Origin: an uncultured Eubacteriales bacterium
Lineage (GTDB): Bacteria > Bacillota > Clostridia > Lachnospirales > Lachnospiraceae
Length of the DNA: 64,000 nt
Reading direction: 5' to 3'
Assembly (NCBI GenBank): GCA_900542465.1
Contig: UQNS01000004.1
Coordinates: forward strand, 71,236-135,235
In this document: positions 43,716-52,508 of the stretch, piece by piece
Layout: each line of letters opens with the position of its first letter
How positions within the stretch are numbered: the stretch's first letter is position 1
Notes under the pieces: generated by a model
What the model was told of the DNA's origin: nothing
Databases searched by the model: none
The model's input: only the letters and a program-made list of their open reading frames with translations
Translations under genes and position numbers: made by a program

Positions 43716-44360
43716 GTGTCAGATAATTCAAAAACTTTCAATTTTGCATCACTGCTGGAAAAAGAGCTGAGAAGACTTGAAGGATCCGATACGATCCATC
43801 CCGGTGAGCCTCCAGCTATAGATCTTTATATGGATCAGATACTGACTTTTTTAAACACCCATCTTGGCGGCGGCAACGTTCACGATGAGGACAAGATTCT
43901 TACTAAAACAATGATAAATAACTATACCAAAAAAAAGCTTCTGCCCGCGCCACACAAAAAAAAATACTCAAAAGAGCATATTTATCTTCTTACGCTCATC
44001 TACTATCTGAAAAACATTTTAACTATTGAAGAGATACAGGATCTTATTACGCCTCTGACTACGACCTTCTTTGAAGGCAACGCTTCCATTTCCATCGAAG
44101 AGATCTATCATAAGATCTATGATCTGGAAATAGCTCAGAAATCCGGGCTGGAAAATGACATACAGGCTAAGACCGATATAGCAGCAGGGATGTTCTCTGA
44201 TGTTGAGGATCCGGAAAATAAAGAATATCTTCGTTTTTTAAGCATGGTATCTCTTCTGAGCTTTGATGTATATATGAAGAAAACTGTAATAGAAAACCTT
44301 ATCGCTTCATATAATGAAAATTCCGGCCATAAAACTGAGAAAAAAGATAAGGACAACTAA
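43716..44360 (+). CDS. DUF1836 protein
   Basis: 214 residues. The family core is PPAIDLYMDQILTFLN...MINNYTKKKLLPAP...KKYSKEHIYLLTLIYYLKNILTIEEIQDL, which resembles a MerR-like HTH segment (T..MINNYTKKKLLP). Function unknown; a DNA-binding role is inferred from that resemblance. The GTG start at 43716 has GGAGG eight bases upstream; an ATG just before it is out of frame. Confidence 0.85.
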   Translation: MSDNSKTFNFASLLEKELRRLEGSDTIHPGEPPAIDLYMDQILTFLNTHLGGGNVHDEDKILTKTMINNYTKKKLLPAPHKKKYSKEHIYLLTLIYYLKNILTIEEIQDLITPLTTTFFEGNASISIEEIYHKIYDLEIAQKSGLENDIQAKTDIAAGMFSDVEDPENKEYLRFLSMVSLLSFDVYMKKTVIENLIASYNENSGHKTEKKDKDN

Positions 44361-44365
44361 AACAA

Positions 44366-44428
44366 AGATCAGGCTGATATGATATCTGACGGAACCATCC
44401 ATGCAAATACAACAGCCTGATCTGTTTT
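44366..44428. terminator. Terminator between DUF1836 and yerC genes
   Basis: An 11-bp stem, AGATCAGGCTG/CAGCCTGATCT, with a 36-base loop is followed by GTTTTTA. Confidence 0.7.
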
Positions 44429-44715
44429 TAATTATTGATCCTTTTTAATACTACATCATAGCCATCGCTTCCGTAGTTCAGAGCCCTGTTCACACGGCTG
44501 ATAGTCGCCGTAGAAGCTCCCGTTTCTGAGGCAATATCCAGATATGTCTTAGAAGCACGAAGCATCTTTGCAACTTCCAGACGCTGGGCAAGCGAATCGA
44601 CCTCATTGATAGTGCATATATCCTCTAAAAAAGCCCTGCATTCGTCCATCGTTTCTAATGATAAAATAGCTTCGTATAATTGCTGGTACTCACCATTATT
44701 CTTCTTTCGAATCAT
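44428..44715 (-). CDS. yerC: TrpR-like protein YerC/YecD
   Basis: 95 residues with the TrpR-type HTH (SLAQRLEVAKMLRASKTYLDIASETGASTATISRVNRAL). Its DNA targets are not known to me. It is the last gene of the secA-prfB run and lies 18 bases after the BNR-repeat gene. Confidence 0.88.
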   Translation of the reverse strand: MIRKKNNGEYQQLYEAILSLETMDECRAFLEDICTINEVDSLAQRLEVAKMLRASKTYLDIASETGASTATISRVNRALNYGSDGYDVVLKRINN

Positions 44716-44733
44716 AGAAAGCTCCTCGGTTAT

Positions 44734-46044
44734 TTAATAATTCTGTGTCTGTTCCACATACTGCCAGTGCTGCCCATTGTCAGTGGACTGGTATTTAGCC
44801 ACTGTTTTACCATTATGATACTTTCCGTTCTTGCCCTGTGTCAAGTAGACTGTAAGACTTCCATCTGCATTCATTACAGGCACTGTAGCCTCTTTATACA
44901 CATCTTTCCATGTCAGATTCTCAGCATCTGAATCCAGCTGCTGAGGTTCAAAGGTGACCGGATTATATGTCTTTCCCCCATCCCTTGTGACATAAAGATT
45001 ATTAGGGTCGCCGGCACTCGACTCATAGCAGAAAAATCCAGTATTCTCATCTATGAAATTTATACCTTTGATAATTCTGTTATTGGGTCCATTTCCTACA
45101 CTGGTCCAGGTATTTCCCATGTCTTCAGTTTTATATATCTTAGAGTATTCTGCCGAATCCGTTCTGGCATAACCAAGAGCAATTATCCCCTTTTTGTTAG
45201 AGAACATATTTACATAATACGTCGAAACATCAAATATCTTGTCGATCTCAGCTGTAGTCCATGATTCTCCCATTGAATTGCTGAATACCATAGATACCGG
45301 CACTTTGTTTCCGTTGATCGTAGTTCCGCCTGATAAAAATGCTGTACTTGCTGTTGACAGCTGATATGATCCTGTTTTCAGCTGATCATATTTTTCTCCT
45401 GTCAGCGGAAGATTTCTTATATCTATCGGAACGATACGATATTTATCTCCTCCATCATAACTGACCCTCAGTTCATTGTTTTCGATCTTGTATTTTATAA
45501 AACTATCACTGTCAACATTTATTGAAGGTGTATAAAAATGTTTATTGTCAGATTGGGTATTATTGACCATGGAAATAACGTATATCGAATCTTTGCTGTG
45601 TTTGGTATTAACTCCAAATCTGATCGTCCAGTCGCAATACATTCTTCCATTTACAAATCTTGGATTCCAGTCAGAAAAATAGTCCGTACCGGCATCAGCA
45701 AGATCTGCGCTAAACTGGACTCTGACGTTGATCCCGTCCGAATAAACTTCGATCTTGTCAACACTTGTTTTTTTCAGTTTCATATCTTTCGGCACAAGTC
45801 CACCGGTAAACTGTCCAAGAAATCCGTTGATCCACAGCCTGGCTTCATTTTCCTTATTCATACTGTTAGCCGCATTGAGCGACACATCTTTTGAATAGGT
45901 ATAACGGGACAGAAAAGATAAAGCCGACTGTTTTTGCCGCACCACAAGCAATGATGTGATTACTAGTCCGGTAACTATAACCACGATCGCAAATGTGATC
46001 TTAAGCGACAAAGGCGTTTTATCTTTTTCCTTCTTCCCCATCAA
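44734..46044 (-). CDS. Membrane-anchored protein with BNR/Ycf48-like repeats
   Basis: 436 residues: one membrane helix (about 14-38), a roughly 180-residue extracellular domain of unknown type, and at least three BNR-like repeats (SNSMGESWTT, TEDMGNTWTS, TRDGGKTYNP, STDNGQHWQY) as in sialidase/Ycf48 beta-propellers. No enzymatic residues recognised. It overlaps the preceding membrane-protein gene by 4 bases (ATGA), so the two are translationally coupled and probably work together. Confidence 0.72.
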   Translation of the reverse strand: MMGKKEKDKTPLSLKITFAIVVIVTGLVITSLLVVRQKQSALSFLSRYTYSKDVSLNAANSMNKENEARLWINGFLGQFTGGLVPKDMKLKKTSVDKIEVYSDGINVRVQFSADLADAGTDYFSDWNPRFVNGRMYCDWTIRFGVNTKHSKDSIYVISMVNNTQSDNKHFYTPSINVDSDSFIKYKIENNELRVSYDGGDKYRIVPIDIRNLPLTGEKYDQLKTGSYQLSTASTAFLSGGTTINGNKVPVSMVFSNSMGESWTTAEIDKIFDVSTYYVNMFSNKKGIIALGYARTDSAEYSKIYKTEDMGNTWTSVGNGPNNRIIKGINFIDENTGFFCYESSAGDPNNLYVTRDGGKTYNPVTFEPQQLDSDAENLTWKDVYKEATVPVMNADGSLTVYLTQGKNGKYHNGKTVAKYQSTDNGQHWQYVEQTQNY

Positions 46045-46826
46045 ACTGCCCCTTTATTTATAACCTCACTGATGACAAAATCATAATTCTTATACTTGCT
46101 AAGACCTCTCCAGTCAAGCAATGTCTTACCCAATACGGCTAATGTTATTATAGGATTGATCAGAAGAAACCATTTTGAAGACATCACTCCCAATGCGAGC
46201 GGAAATCCATAAGCCATACAGATACATACCACCTGGATAATAATATTCGCTTTTTTTCTCTTAGCGAAATCGATCTCTTCATATTTATCATATCTTTTAA
46301 GCTCTCTTCTCTCACCTATTATTCTGAAAAACATAGTCATGAAGGCAAGACATACTGTATGGATTATAGAGACCTTAAATATCAATAATATTGCAACATG
46401 ATATATAAGTTCTGTCCATATCTTAAAAATAAATTTTCCCAGAAAATTATCTTTCGGAGATATGTTGAATGATCTGTATAAGATCCGGTCCGTCTCTTTA
46501 ACATCAAGGACCTTAGTATATACAAGGCCTTCTCTTATAACTATCATCCAGAACCAGATAAATACTATTAGTTTTTCACTGTTCCCCACAAGACCCGGTC
46601 TGAACCTCTCCAGTAAAATAACCGGACCAAAGACAAAAAGACACAGCCAGAACCATCTCTTTATAATGTCCCAGGCAAATCTGGAAAAAACAGCCCAGAA
46701 CTTCGCCCCTGACTGATATCTTTCCCCTTTTCCAGACTTAGAAAGTTTATTCTTAGTTGTAAGCATCGGATAAATTATCGATGCAAACTCTCTGGTATAT
46801 CTTTGTGTATTATTTTTTTCCTTCAT
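46041..46826 (-). CDS. Membrane protein, probable partner of the degenerate ABC protein
   Basis: 261 residues with about six helices and long cytoplasmic loops. The N-terminal half (RFAWDIIKRWFWLCLFVFGPVI..) and the order next to an ABC-like gene suggest an ABC-2 type permease or relative, but no family motif could be named. It lies 23 bases after the ABC-like gene and overlaps the BNR gene. Confidence 0.55.
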   Translation of the reverse strand: MKEKNNTQRYTREFASIIYPMLTTKNKLSKSGKGERYQSGAKFWAVFSRFAWDIIKRWFWLCLFVFGPVILLERFRPGLVGNSEKLIVFIWFWMIVIREGLVYTKVLDVKETDRILYRSFNISPKDNFLGKFIFKIWTELIYHVAILLIFKVSIIHTVCLAFMTMFFRIIGERRELKRYDKYEEIDFAKRKKANIIIQVVCICMAYGFPLALGVMSSKWFLLINPIITLAVLGKTLLDWRGLSKYKNYDFVISEVINKGAV

Positions 46827-46849
46827 TTAGTAACCTGAGTAAAGCTCTA

Positions 46850-47440
46850 TTATGCAAGCTTTAAGTACCCTTCCTGCAGGCAAACCATTACAGCCCCTGC
46901 ATTTTCAACAAGCATTACTGCTTCATTTGGATCTGAAGTAGCTGTCAAAAGAACCTTCTCTTCGCCATATCTTTTTAACAGCCCGCATAAATGGTCCTTT
47001 TCCGGAAACGGTGCTCCAAATGTCATGATATACGGGTCTATGATAGGCATTGCTGCAAGTCTTATCTTTGCTCTGGTAAGTTCCGTATGATTTTCGATCA
47101 GGTCTTTCAGTTCTTCATGTGAAAGTCCCGCATCTCTTGCCGCTTCCTCCATACTTACCGCACTCCCGGAGATCCTGGTCAGATTGCTTAAATACTCTTC
47201 TCCCGTTAAGAGATGGGGAAGAAGGCTGTCGTCAGATGCATTATAGATGCTCATTCCATCCCAGGTCACTATCTCTCCGTCATCAGTCTTTTTTTCCTTG
47301 CACATGCAGTTAAAAAGAGTAATGCAATCATCCTGATCTCCAAGGATCACATATATCTTTCCTTCTTCGAACTGAAAAGTACAATCTCTGAGAATATCCC
47401 GGTTTCCCTTAGTTATAGTTACATGATTCAACTGTAGCAT
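46850..47440 (-). CDS. ABC ATPase-fold protein lacking ATP-binding motifs
   Basis: 196 residues. The start (LQLNHVTITKGNRDILRDCTFQFEEGKIYVILGDQ) is that of an ABC ATPase, and the C-terminus keeps the fold (TATSDPNEAVMLVENAGAVMVCLQEGYL). However, the Walker A loop reads GDQDDCIT with no GK, the signature LSGGQ is replaced by HTELTRAKIRLA, Walker B is IDPYIMTFGAPF without the D-E pair, and the H-loop His is Ser. The ATG at 47440 has GGAG upstream. It looks like a pseudo-ATPase kept in a clean reading frame 15 bases after prfB. It is not obviously a decaying gene because the frame and spacing are intact. Confidence 0.7.
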   Translation of the reverse strand: MLQLNHVTITKGNRDILRDCTFQFEEGKIYVILGDQDDCITLFNCMCKEKKTDDGEIVTWDGMSIYNASDDSLLPHLLTGEEYLSNLTRISGSAVSMEEAARDAGLSHEELKDLIENHTELTRAKIRLAAMPIIDPYIMTFGAPFPEKDHLCGLLKRYGEEKVLLTATSDPNEAVMLVENAGAVMVCLQEGYLKLA

Positions 47441-47455
47441 TAGTATCTCCAAAAA

Positions 47456-48589
47456 TCAGGCATCTTGCTTAGCCGTTTTTCCTGTGCTCTTCCAGATAAG
47501 ATAAGCACTGATCAATGAGTCGATATTACCATCAAGGACATTTCCTGCATTGCCTATATCTTTTTCTGTCCTGTGATCTTTAACCATAGTATATGGTTGT
47601 AAAATATAACTTCTTATCTGATTTCCGAAGTTGATATCCTTTACATCACCTCTGATATCTGAAGCCATCTCCGCATTTTCCTGCTGTTTAAGCAAATAAA
47701 GCCTAGCCTTCAACATCTGCATACATTTTTCCTTGTTCTGATGCTGTGAACGTTCATTCTGACACTGAACGACGATCCCCGTAGGCAAATGTGTGATACG
47801 TATTGCTGATGACGTTTTATTGATATGCTGGCCGCCGGCTCCGGAAGCTCTGTATGTATCGATTCTTAAATCGTCATCATTGATCTCAATATCCACATCA
47901 TCCTCGAGTTCCGGCATTACATCGCAGGAAACAAACGATGTCTGTCTCTTACCTGCCGCATTAAATGGTGATATTCTGACCAACCTGTGTACTCCGTGCT
48001 CTGACTTAAGAAGTCCGTATGCATTCGGACCGTGGACTTCAAAGGTGACAGCCTTGATTCCGGCCTCATCACCGTCTAAATAGTCGATGACTTCCACATT
48101 AAAGCCTTTCTTATCAGCCCATCTCGTATACATACGATAAAGCATGGAACACCAGTCACAAGCCTCTGTTCCTCCTGCTCCGGCATGAAGCGTAACAATG
48201 GCATCATTAAAATCATACTCATCTGAAAGAAGAGTCGTCATACGCATTTCTTCAAGCTTTTCCTCAAAAGCCGCATACTCAGCCTCGATCTCCGGAAGAA
48301 GGGTCTCATCATGCTCTTCCTCCGCCATATCTATAAGAACATTGATATCCTCATAAGACTTCTCAAGCCCTTCATAACCTGAAAGCGCATCTTTCAGCGC
48401 CTTCAGTTCACTCATAGCATGCTTGGATCTCTCAACATCATCCCAGAAACCCGGTTCCTCCATAATCGCTTCAGTCTCTTCAATTTTTCTTTTCTTACTC
48501 TCCAGATTAAGTGACTTCTGGATCTGCTCCATCGGTTTTACACACTCTGATAATTGAGTTCTGATTCTGTCTAATTCTACTATTGCCAC
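47456..48589 (-). CDS. prfB: Peptide chain release factor 2
   Basis: 377 residues. Stop-codon recognition SPF in RISPFNAAGKRQ, catalytic GGQ in ASGAGGQHINKT. GTG start at 48589 with AAGGAG upstream. The usual in-frame UGA with +1 frameshift near codon 25 is absent: the frame passes straight through QKSLNLESKKRK. It follows secA by 19 bases. Confidence 0.95.
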   Translation of the reverse strand: MAIVELDRIRTQLSECVKPMEQIQKSLNLESKKRKIEETEAIMEEPGFWDDVERSKHAMSELKALKDALSGYEGLEKSYEDINVLIDMAEEEHDETLLPEIEAEYAAFEEKLEEMRMTTLLSDEYDFNDAIVTLHAGAGGTEACDWCSMLYRMYTRWADKKGFNVEVIDYLDGDEAGIKAVTFEVHGPNAYGLLKSEHGVHRLVRISPFNAAGKRQTSFVSCDVMPELEDDVDIEINDDDLRIDTYRASGAGGQHINKTSSAIRITHLPTGIVVQCQNERSQHQNKEKCMQMLKARLYLLKQQENAEMASDIRGDVKDINFGNQIRSYILQPYTMVKDHRTEKDIGNAGNVLDGNIDSLISAYLIWKSTGKTAKQDA

Positions 48590-48608
48590 TTATTGATGCT
48601 CCTTACTG

Positions 48609-51179
48609 TTAGTTCTTTCCACAGCATTTTTTATATTTAAGTCCGCTGCCGCATGGGCATGGGGCATTAGGAGAAATCTTCTTCCCTTCACGCCTTATCG
48701 GCTGGTTAGAAGTCTGTGTATGCTCCTCACGTTTTACAGTCTTCTCATCATGCAGTTTATTCTCACGCTCTACAGGGCGTTCCGCCTGAACATGCATAAG
48801 CAGTCTGACGGAATCTTCTCTGATCCCCTGAAGCATTTCATCAAACATGTCATAGCCTGTAACCTTATATTCAACTACAGGATCCCTCTGCGCGAAAGAC
48901 TGAAGCCCAATACCCTGCTTCAGCTGATCCATATCGTCGATATGTTCCATCCATTTATTATCGACTACCTTCAGAATTACAACACGTTCGACCTCGCGGA
49001 TCTGTGCCGGATCGCTGAAAGTTTCTTCTTTTTCTTCGTACTTTTCGATAGCTTTTTCTTTTAATGCATCCTTAAGTTCCGCCCGGTTGTGATATTCACC
49101 GCTGTTAACGATCGGCTCTAACGGGATCACCGGAAGAATGATCTCATCTAATGTCTCCAGATCCCATTCCCTCGTATTATCTGAGTAAATGACCCTATCT
49201 ACAGAATCATCGATAAAGTCCTCGATCATCTTGATAACTGATGGTCTCATATCTTCACCGTTAAGCACTCTTTCCCTTTCGGCATACATGATCTCACGCT
49301 GTTCATTCATGACCTCGTCATACTTAAGAAGCCTGCTTCGAATTCCATAGTTGTTAAGCTCTATCTTCTGCTGTGCTCTTTCAATAGCGCTCGTTAACAT
49401 TCTATGTTCGATCTGAGTATCCTCATCAACGCCCAAGGCATTGAAGATCTTCATAAGTCTGTCCTGACCGAAAAGTCTCATAAGGTTATCTTCAAGTGAT
49501 ATATAAAACCTTGACTCACCTACATCTCCCTGACGACCCGCACGGCCTCGAAGCTGGTTATCGATTCGTCTTGATTCATGCCTTTCTGTACCTATGATCT
49601 TAAGACCGCCAGCGGCTCTCGCCTCTTCATCAAGCTTGATATCAGTACCTCGTCCGGCCATGTTAGTTGCTATAGTGACAGCGCCGTGTCTTCCTGCTTC
49701 TGCAACGATCTGAGCTTCAAGTTCATGGTACTTTGCGTTAAGAACATTGTGCTGTATCCCGCGCTTCTTTAAGAGATCACTTACAAGTTCTGATGTTTCG
49801 ATCGTTACTGTACCAACAAGAACAGGCTGTCCCTTTTTGTGAGATTCAATAACAGACTCGACCACCGCATTGAATTTACCTCTCTTGGTCTTGTAGACCG
49901 CATCATTATAATCCCTACGCTGGATAGGTTTATTGGTAGGTATCTCAACGACGTCCATCTTATAAGTTTCTCTAAATTCCTTTTCTTCGGTTTGAGCTGT
50001 ACCTGTCATACCCGACTTTTTTGTGAATTTATTAAAAAAGTTCTGGAACGTGATCGTTGCAAGGGTCTTGCTCTCTCTCTTGACAGTCACATGCTCTTTC
50101 GCTTCAATAGCCTGATGAAGACCATCTGAATAGCGTCTTCCAGGCATGATACGTCCCGTGAATTCATCAACTATAAGGATCTCATCATCTTTTACAACAT
50201 AATCCTTATCCTTGAACATAAGATTATGTGCTCTGAGTGCCAAATTGACGTTATGCTGGATCTCAAGATTTTCCGGGTCAGCATAATTCTCAAGATGGAA
50301 AAATCTTTCAACCTTATAGACACCCTGTTCCGTAAGATTTACTACCTTATCCTTTTCATTAACGACAAAGTCACCATCTTCTTCTATCTCTTCCTGCATG
50401 ATGGCTTTCATCTTAGTCATTTCGCCCTTGAATTCACCCTTTTCAAGCTGTCTCGCAAGTACATCACATAAGTCATACAGCTTAGTGGATTTTCCGGACT
50501 GACCTGAAATTATAAGAGGTGTTCTGGCTTCGTCGATGAGAACTGAATCGACCTCATCAATGATTGCATACTTCAGGCCGCGAAGGACCTGCTGCTCTTT
50601 ATAAATAGCCATATTATCCCTGAGATAATCGAAACCAAGCTCATTGTTGGTTACATATGTGATATCACAGGCATAAGCTTCTCTTCTTTCGTTATCTTTC
50701 ATATCGTGTAATATAACACCGACCTTGAGCCCCAGGAATTCATGGATCTGTCCCATCCATTCCGCATCTCTTTTAGCAAGATAGTCGTTGACTGTTACGA
50801 TATGTACACCTTCCCCAGTAAGTGCATTAAGGTAAGCCGGAAGAGTAGATACCAGTGTTTTACCTTCTCCTGTCTTCATTTCGGCTATACGTCCCTGATG
50901 AAGTATAATTCCGCCAATTATCTGGACCGGATAATGCTCCATTCCTAAAACTCTTTTACCCGCCTCGCGAACTGTCGCAAAAGCCTCCGGTAAAATGCTG
51001 TCAAGTAATTCTCCCCCTGCAAGACGTTCTTTAAATTCGAGAGTTTTTGATTTCAACTGCTCATCTGTCAAAGCCGCAAATACAGGCTGAAGCTCTTCTA
51101 CCTTCTTAACCAAAGGCATGATCCTCTTAACCTCACGGCGACTATGCGAACTTATCTTATTACTTGCTAATGTTCCCAT
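48609..51179 (-). CDS. secA: Preprotein translocase ATPase SecA
   Basis: 856 residues. NBD1 Walker A AEMKTGEGKTLV, DEVDSVLIDEARTPLIISG, NBD2 ATNMAGRGTDIKL and QLRGRAGRQGD, then the C-terminal SecB/zinc motif CPCGSGLKYKKCC. It drives secretion through SecYEG. AAGGAG precedes the ATG, and a clear promoter and short hairpin leader lie upstream. It heads the operon with prfB. Confidence 0.97.
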   Translation of the reverse strand: MGTLASNKISSHSRREVKRIMPLVKKVEELQPVFAALTDEQLKSKTLEFKERLAGGELLDSILPEAFATVREAGKRVLGMEHYPVQIIGGIILHQGRIAEMKTGEGKTLVSTLPAYLNALTGEGVHIVTVNDYLAKRDAEWMGQIHEFLGLKVGVILHDMKDNERREAYACDITYVTNNELGFDYLRDNMAIYKEQQVLRGLKYAIIDEVDSVLIDEARTPLIISGQSGKSTKLYDLCDVLARQLEKGEFKGEMTKMKAIMQEEIEEDGDFVVNEKDKVVNLTEQGVYKVERFFHLENYADPENLEIQHNVNLALRAHNLMFKDKDYVVKDDEILIVDEFTGRIMPGRRYSDGLHQAIEAKEHVTVKRESKTLATITFQNFFNKFTKKSGMTGTAQTEEKEFRETYKMDVVEIPTNKPIQRRDYNDAVYKTKRGKFNAVVESVIESHKKGQPVLVGTVTIETSELVSDLLKKRGIQHNVLNAKYHELEAQIVAEAGRHGAVTIATNMAGRGTDIKLDEEARAAGGLKIIGTERHESRRIDNQLRGRAGRQGDVGESRFYISLEDNLMRLFGQDRLMKIFNALGVDEDTQIEHRMLTSAIERAQQKIELNNYGIRSRLLKYDEVMNEQREIMYAERERVLNGEDMRPSVIKMIEDFIDDSVDRVIYSDNTREWDLETLDEIILPVIPLEPIVNSGEYHNRAELKDALKEKAIEKYEEKEETFSDPAQIREVERVVILKVVDNKWMEHIDDMDQLKQGIGLQSFAQRDPVVEYKVTGYDMFDEMLQGIREDSVRLLMHVQAERPVERENKLHDEKTVKREEHTQTSNQPIRREGKKISPNAPCPCGSGLKYKKCCGKN

Positions 51180-51265
51180 TAATTTCTAATCTCCTTAAAA
51201 TGTAGGTCTTATTGTTTCCATAATAAATAATTTATTAAGGAATCCACGTTCCTTGCTAAAGTGTG

Positions 51266-51294
51266 ATTATAACATTCAGCGATTTTTTAATCAA
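51266..51294 (-). promoter_or_regulatory. Promoter for secA
   Basis: Minus strand: TTGATT (51289-51294), 17-base spacer, TATAAT (51266-51271). A small AAGGAA/TTCCTT hairpin lies in the leader. Confidence 0.8.
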
Positions 51295-51342
51295 ATATTT
51301 TACATAGGTAGAAACTTTTAAATTTTTATGTAATAAAAGTTA

Positions 51343-51387
51343 AAAAAATAAATAACAGCAGTGGAATCTTTTGATTCCACTGCTGTT
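51343..51387 (-). terminator. Terminator after hpf
   Basis: A perfect 15-bp stem, AACAGCAGTGGAATC and complement with a 4-base loop, is followed on the minus strand by an A/T-rich run with seven T. Confidence 0.92.
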
Positions 51388-51403
51388 ATCCAACATCTCC
51401 GCA

Positions 51404-51949
51404 TCAGTCAAGTTCAGGTTCGATCAGACCATAGGTATTGCCTTTCCTCTTGTAAACGACATTTACCTCATCAGTCTTGGCATTGAGGAAAACATAGAAA
51501 CTGTGTCCAAGCAATTCCATCTGCACGCAAGCTTCCTCAGGATCCATCGGCTTGATGCCAAAATGCTTGGAACGGATGATCTCAACTCCACCATCAACAG
51601 CTTCTAATGCTTCAGGGATCTCCTCCTCAACATATTCCTGTGAAAAATCTGCTGCATTTTGTTTCTTAGCAATGATTTTATTCTTATATTTCTTGAGCTG
51701 CTTTTCAATGACCTCTTCAACAAGATCGATGGATACATACATATCGTCACTTTCCTGCTCACTTCTGATAATGTGCCCCTTGACCGGTATAGTCACCTCG
51801 ATCAACTGACGTTCCTTCTGAACGCTCAAAGTCACATGAACTTCTGTTTCAGACGCAAAAAATCTGTCTAACTTACTGAGTTTTTCCTCCACTGCCGTGC
51901 GTAGCGCATCAGTTACAACGATGTTTCTGCCTGTGATAATGAAACGCAT
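51404..51949 (-). CDS. hpf: Ribosome hibernation promoting factor, long form
   Basis: 181 residues: N-terminal HPF/RaiA domain (MRFIITGRNIVVTDALRTAVEEKLSKLDRFF) and the long-form C-terminal dimerisation domain (GHSFYVFLNAKTDEVNVVYKRKG). It would make 100S ribosome dimers in stationary phase. Confidence 0.95.
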   Translation of the reverse strand: MRFIITGRNIVVTDALRTAVEEKLSKLDRFFASETEVHVTLSVQKERQLIEVTIPVKGHIIRSEQESDDMYVSIDLVEEVIEKQLKKYKNKIIAKKQNAADFSQEYVEEEIPEALEAVDGGVEIIRSKHFGIKPMDPEEACVQMELLGHSFYVFLNAKTDEVNVVYKRKGNTYGLIEPELD

Positions 51950-51983
51950 AAAATCATCCCCTTTTCCACTAATTTATGTTGTA

Positions 51984-52012
51984 ATTATACCAATTTTGAA
52001 GTCATTCCACAA
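51984..52012 (-). promoter_or_regulatory. Possible promoter for hpf
   Basis: Minus strand: TTGTGG (52007-52012), 17-base spacer, TATAAT (51984-51989). Confidence 0.6.
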
Positions 52013-52187
52013 TAAAAATCAATGAAAATTATTATGATCCAGTAAATACGCCCATAGATAATCTTTAATACTTTTGTCAAGAAGAATACCTCCCCTTTTT
52101 TGTGAAAAAAATAATTTTTAGAAATTCTTTACAAAAAACTTGTTCGCCCATGCCTGTTCACTGTATACTGCACTCGTGGAAAACTTT

Positions 52188-52278
52188 TGGGGATAATGTG
52201 GATAAGTTGGGTCATAACACCAAAAAGGGCATATTTATCCACATTTTATGGGGATAAATAGTATATCTTTGTGGATAA
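52188..52278. promoter_or_regulatory. Cluster of five DnaA boxes
   Basis: Three perfect 9-mers TTATCCACA/TGTGGATAA (52197-52205, 52235-52243, 52270-52278) and two one-mismatch boxes TGGGGATAA (52188-52196, 52249-52257) lie in the 559-base gap between hpf and the SDR gene. The rest of the gap is AT-rich with no gene seen. There is no dnaA or dnaN nearby, so this is a candidate DnaA-titration or regulatory site rather than oriC. Confidence 0.75.
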
Positions 52279-52508
52279 GGATTTTTTAATGTTTTAATCC
52301 GGTACATTCATTTGTACAAGTTGCACAAAAAAACTTTTGTCAATACTAATATAAAACAATTTTATCAGTATATTTTCAGCCGCTTCAAAATCATTTTTTT
52401 ATTAAAGACAAAAGGCTTAAATATTACTAAATTATTACATATATCCCCTTGTTACCTATTTTCTTCAATCGTAAAATGTAATAAACAAATTTTTAAAAAG
52501 GACTGCTT

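Noticed and set aside
46850..47440. Functional ABC ATPase
   Set aside because: No Walker A lysine, signature motif, Walker B acids or H-loop His can be found.
52141..52508. Possible replication origin
   Set aside because: DnaA boxes are present, but dnaA, dnaN, rpmH and rnpA are absent and gene orientation does not switch here.
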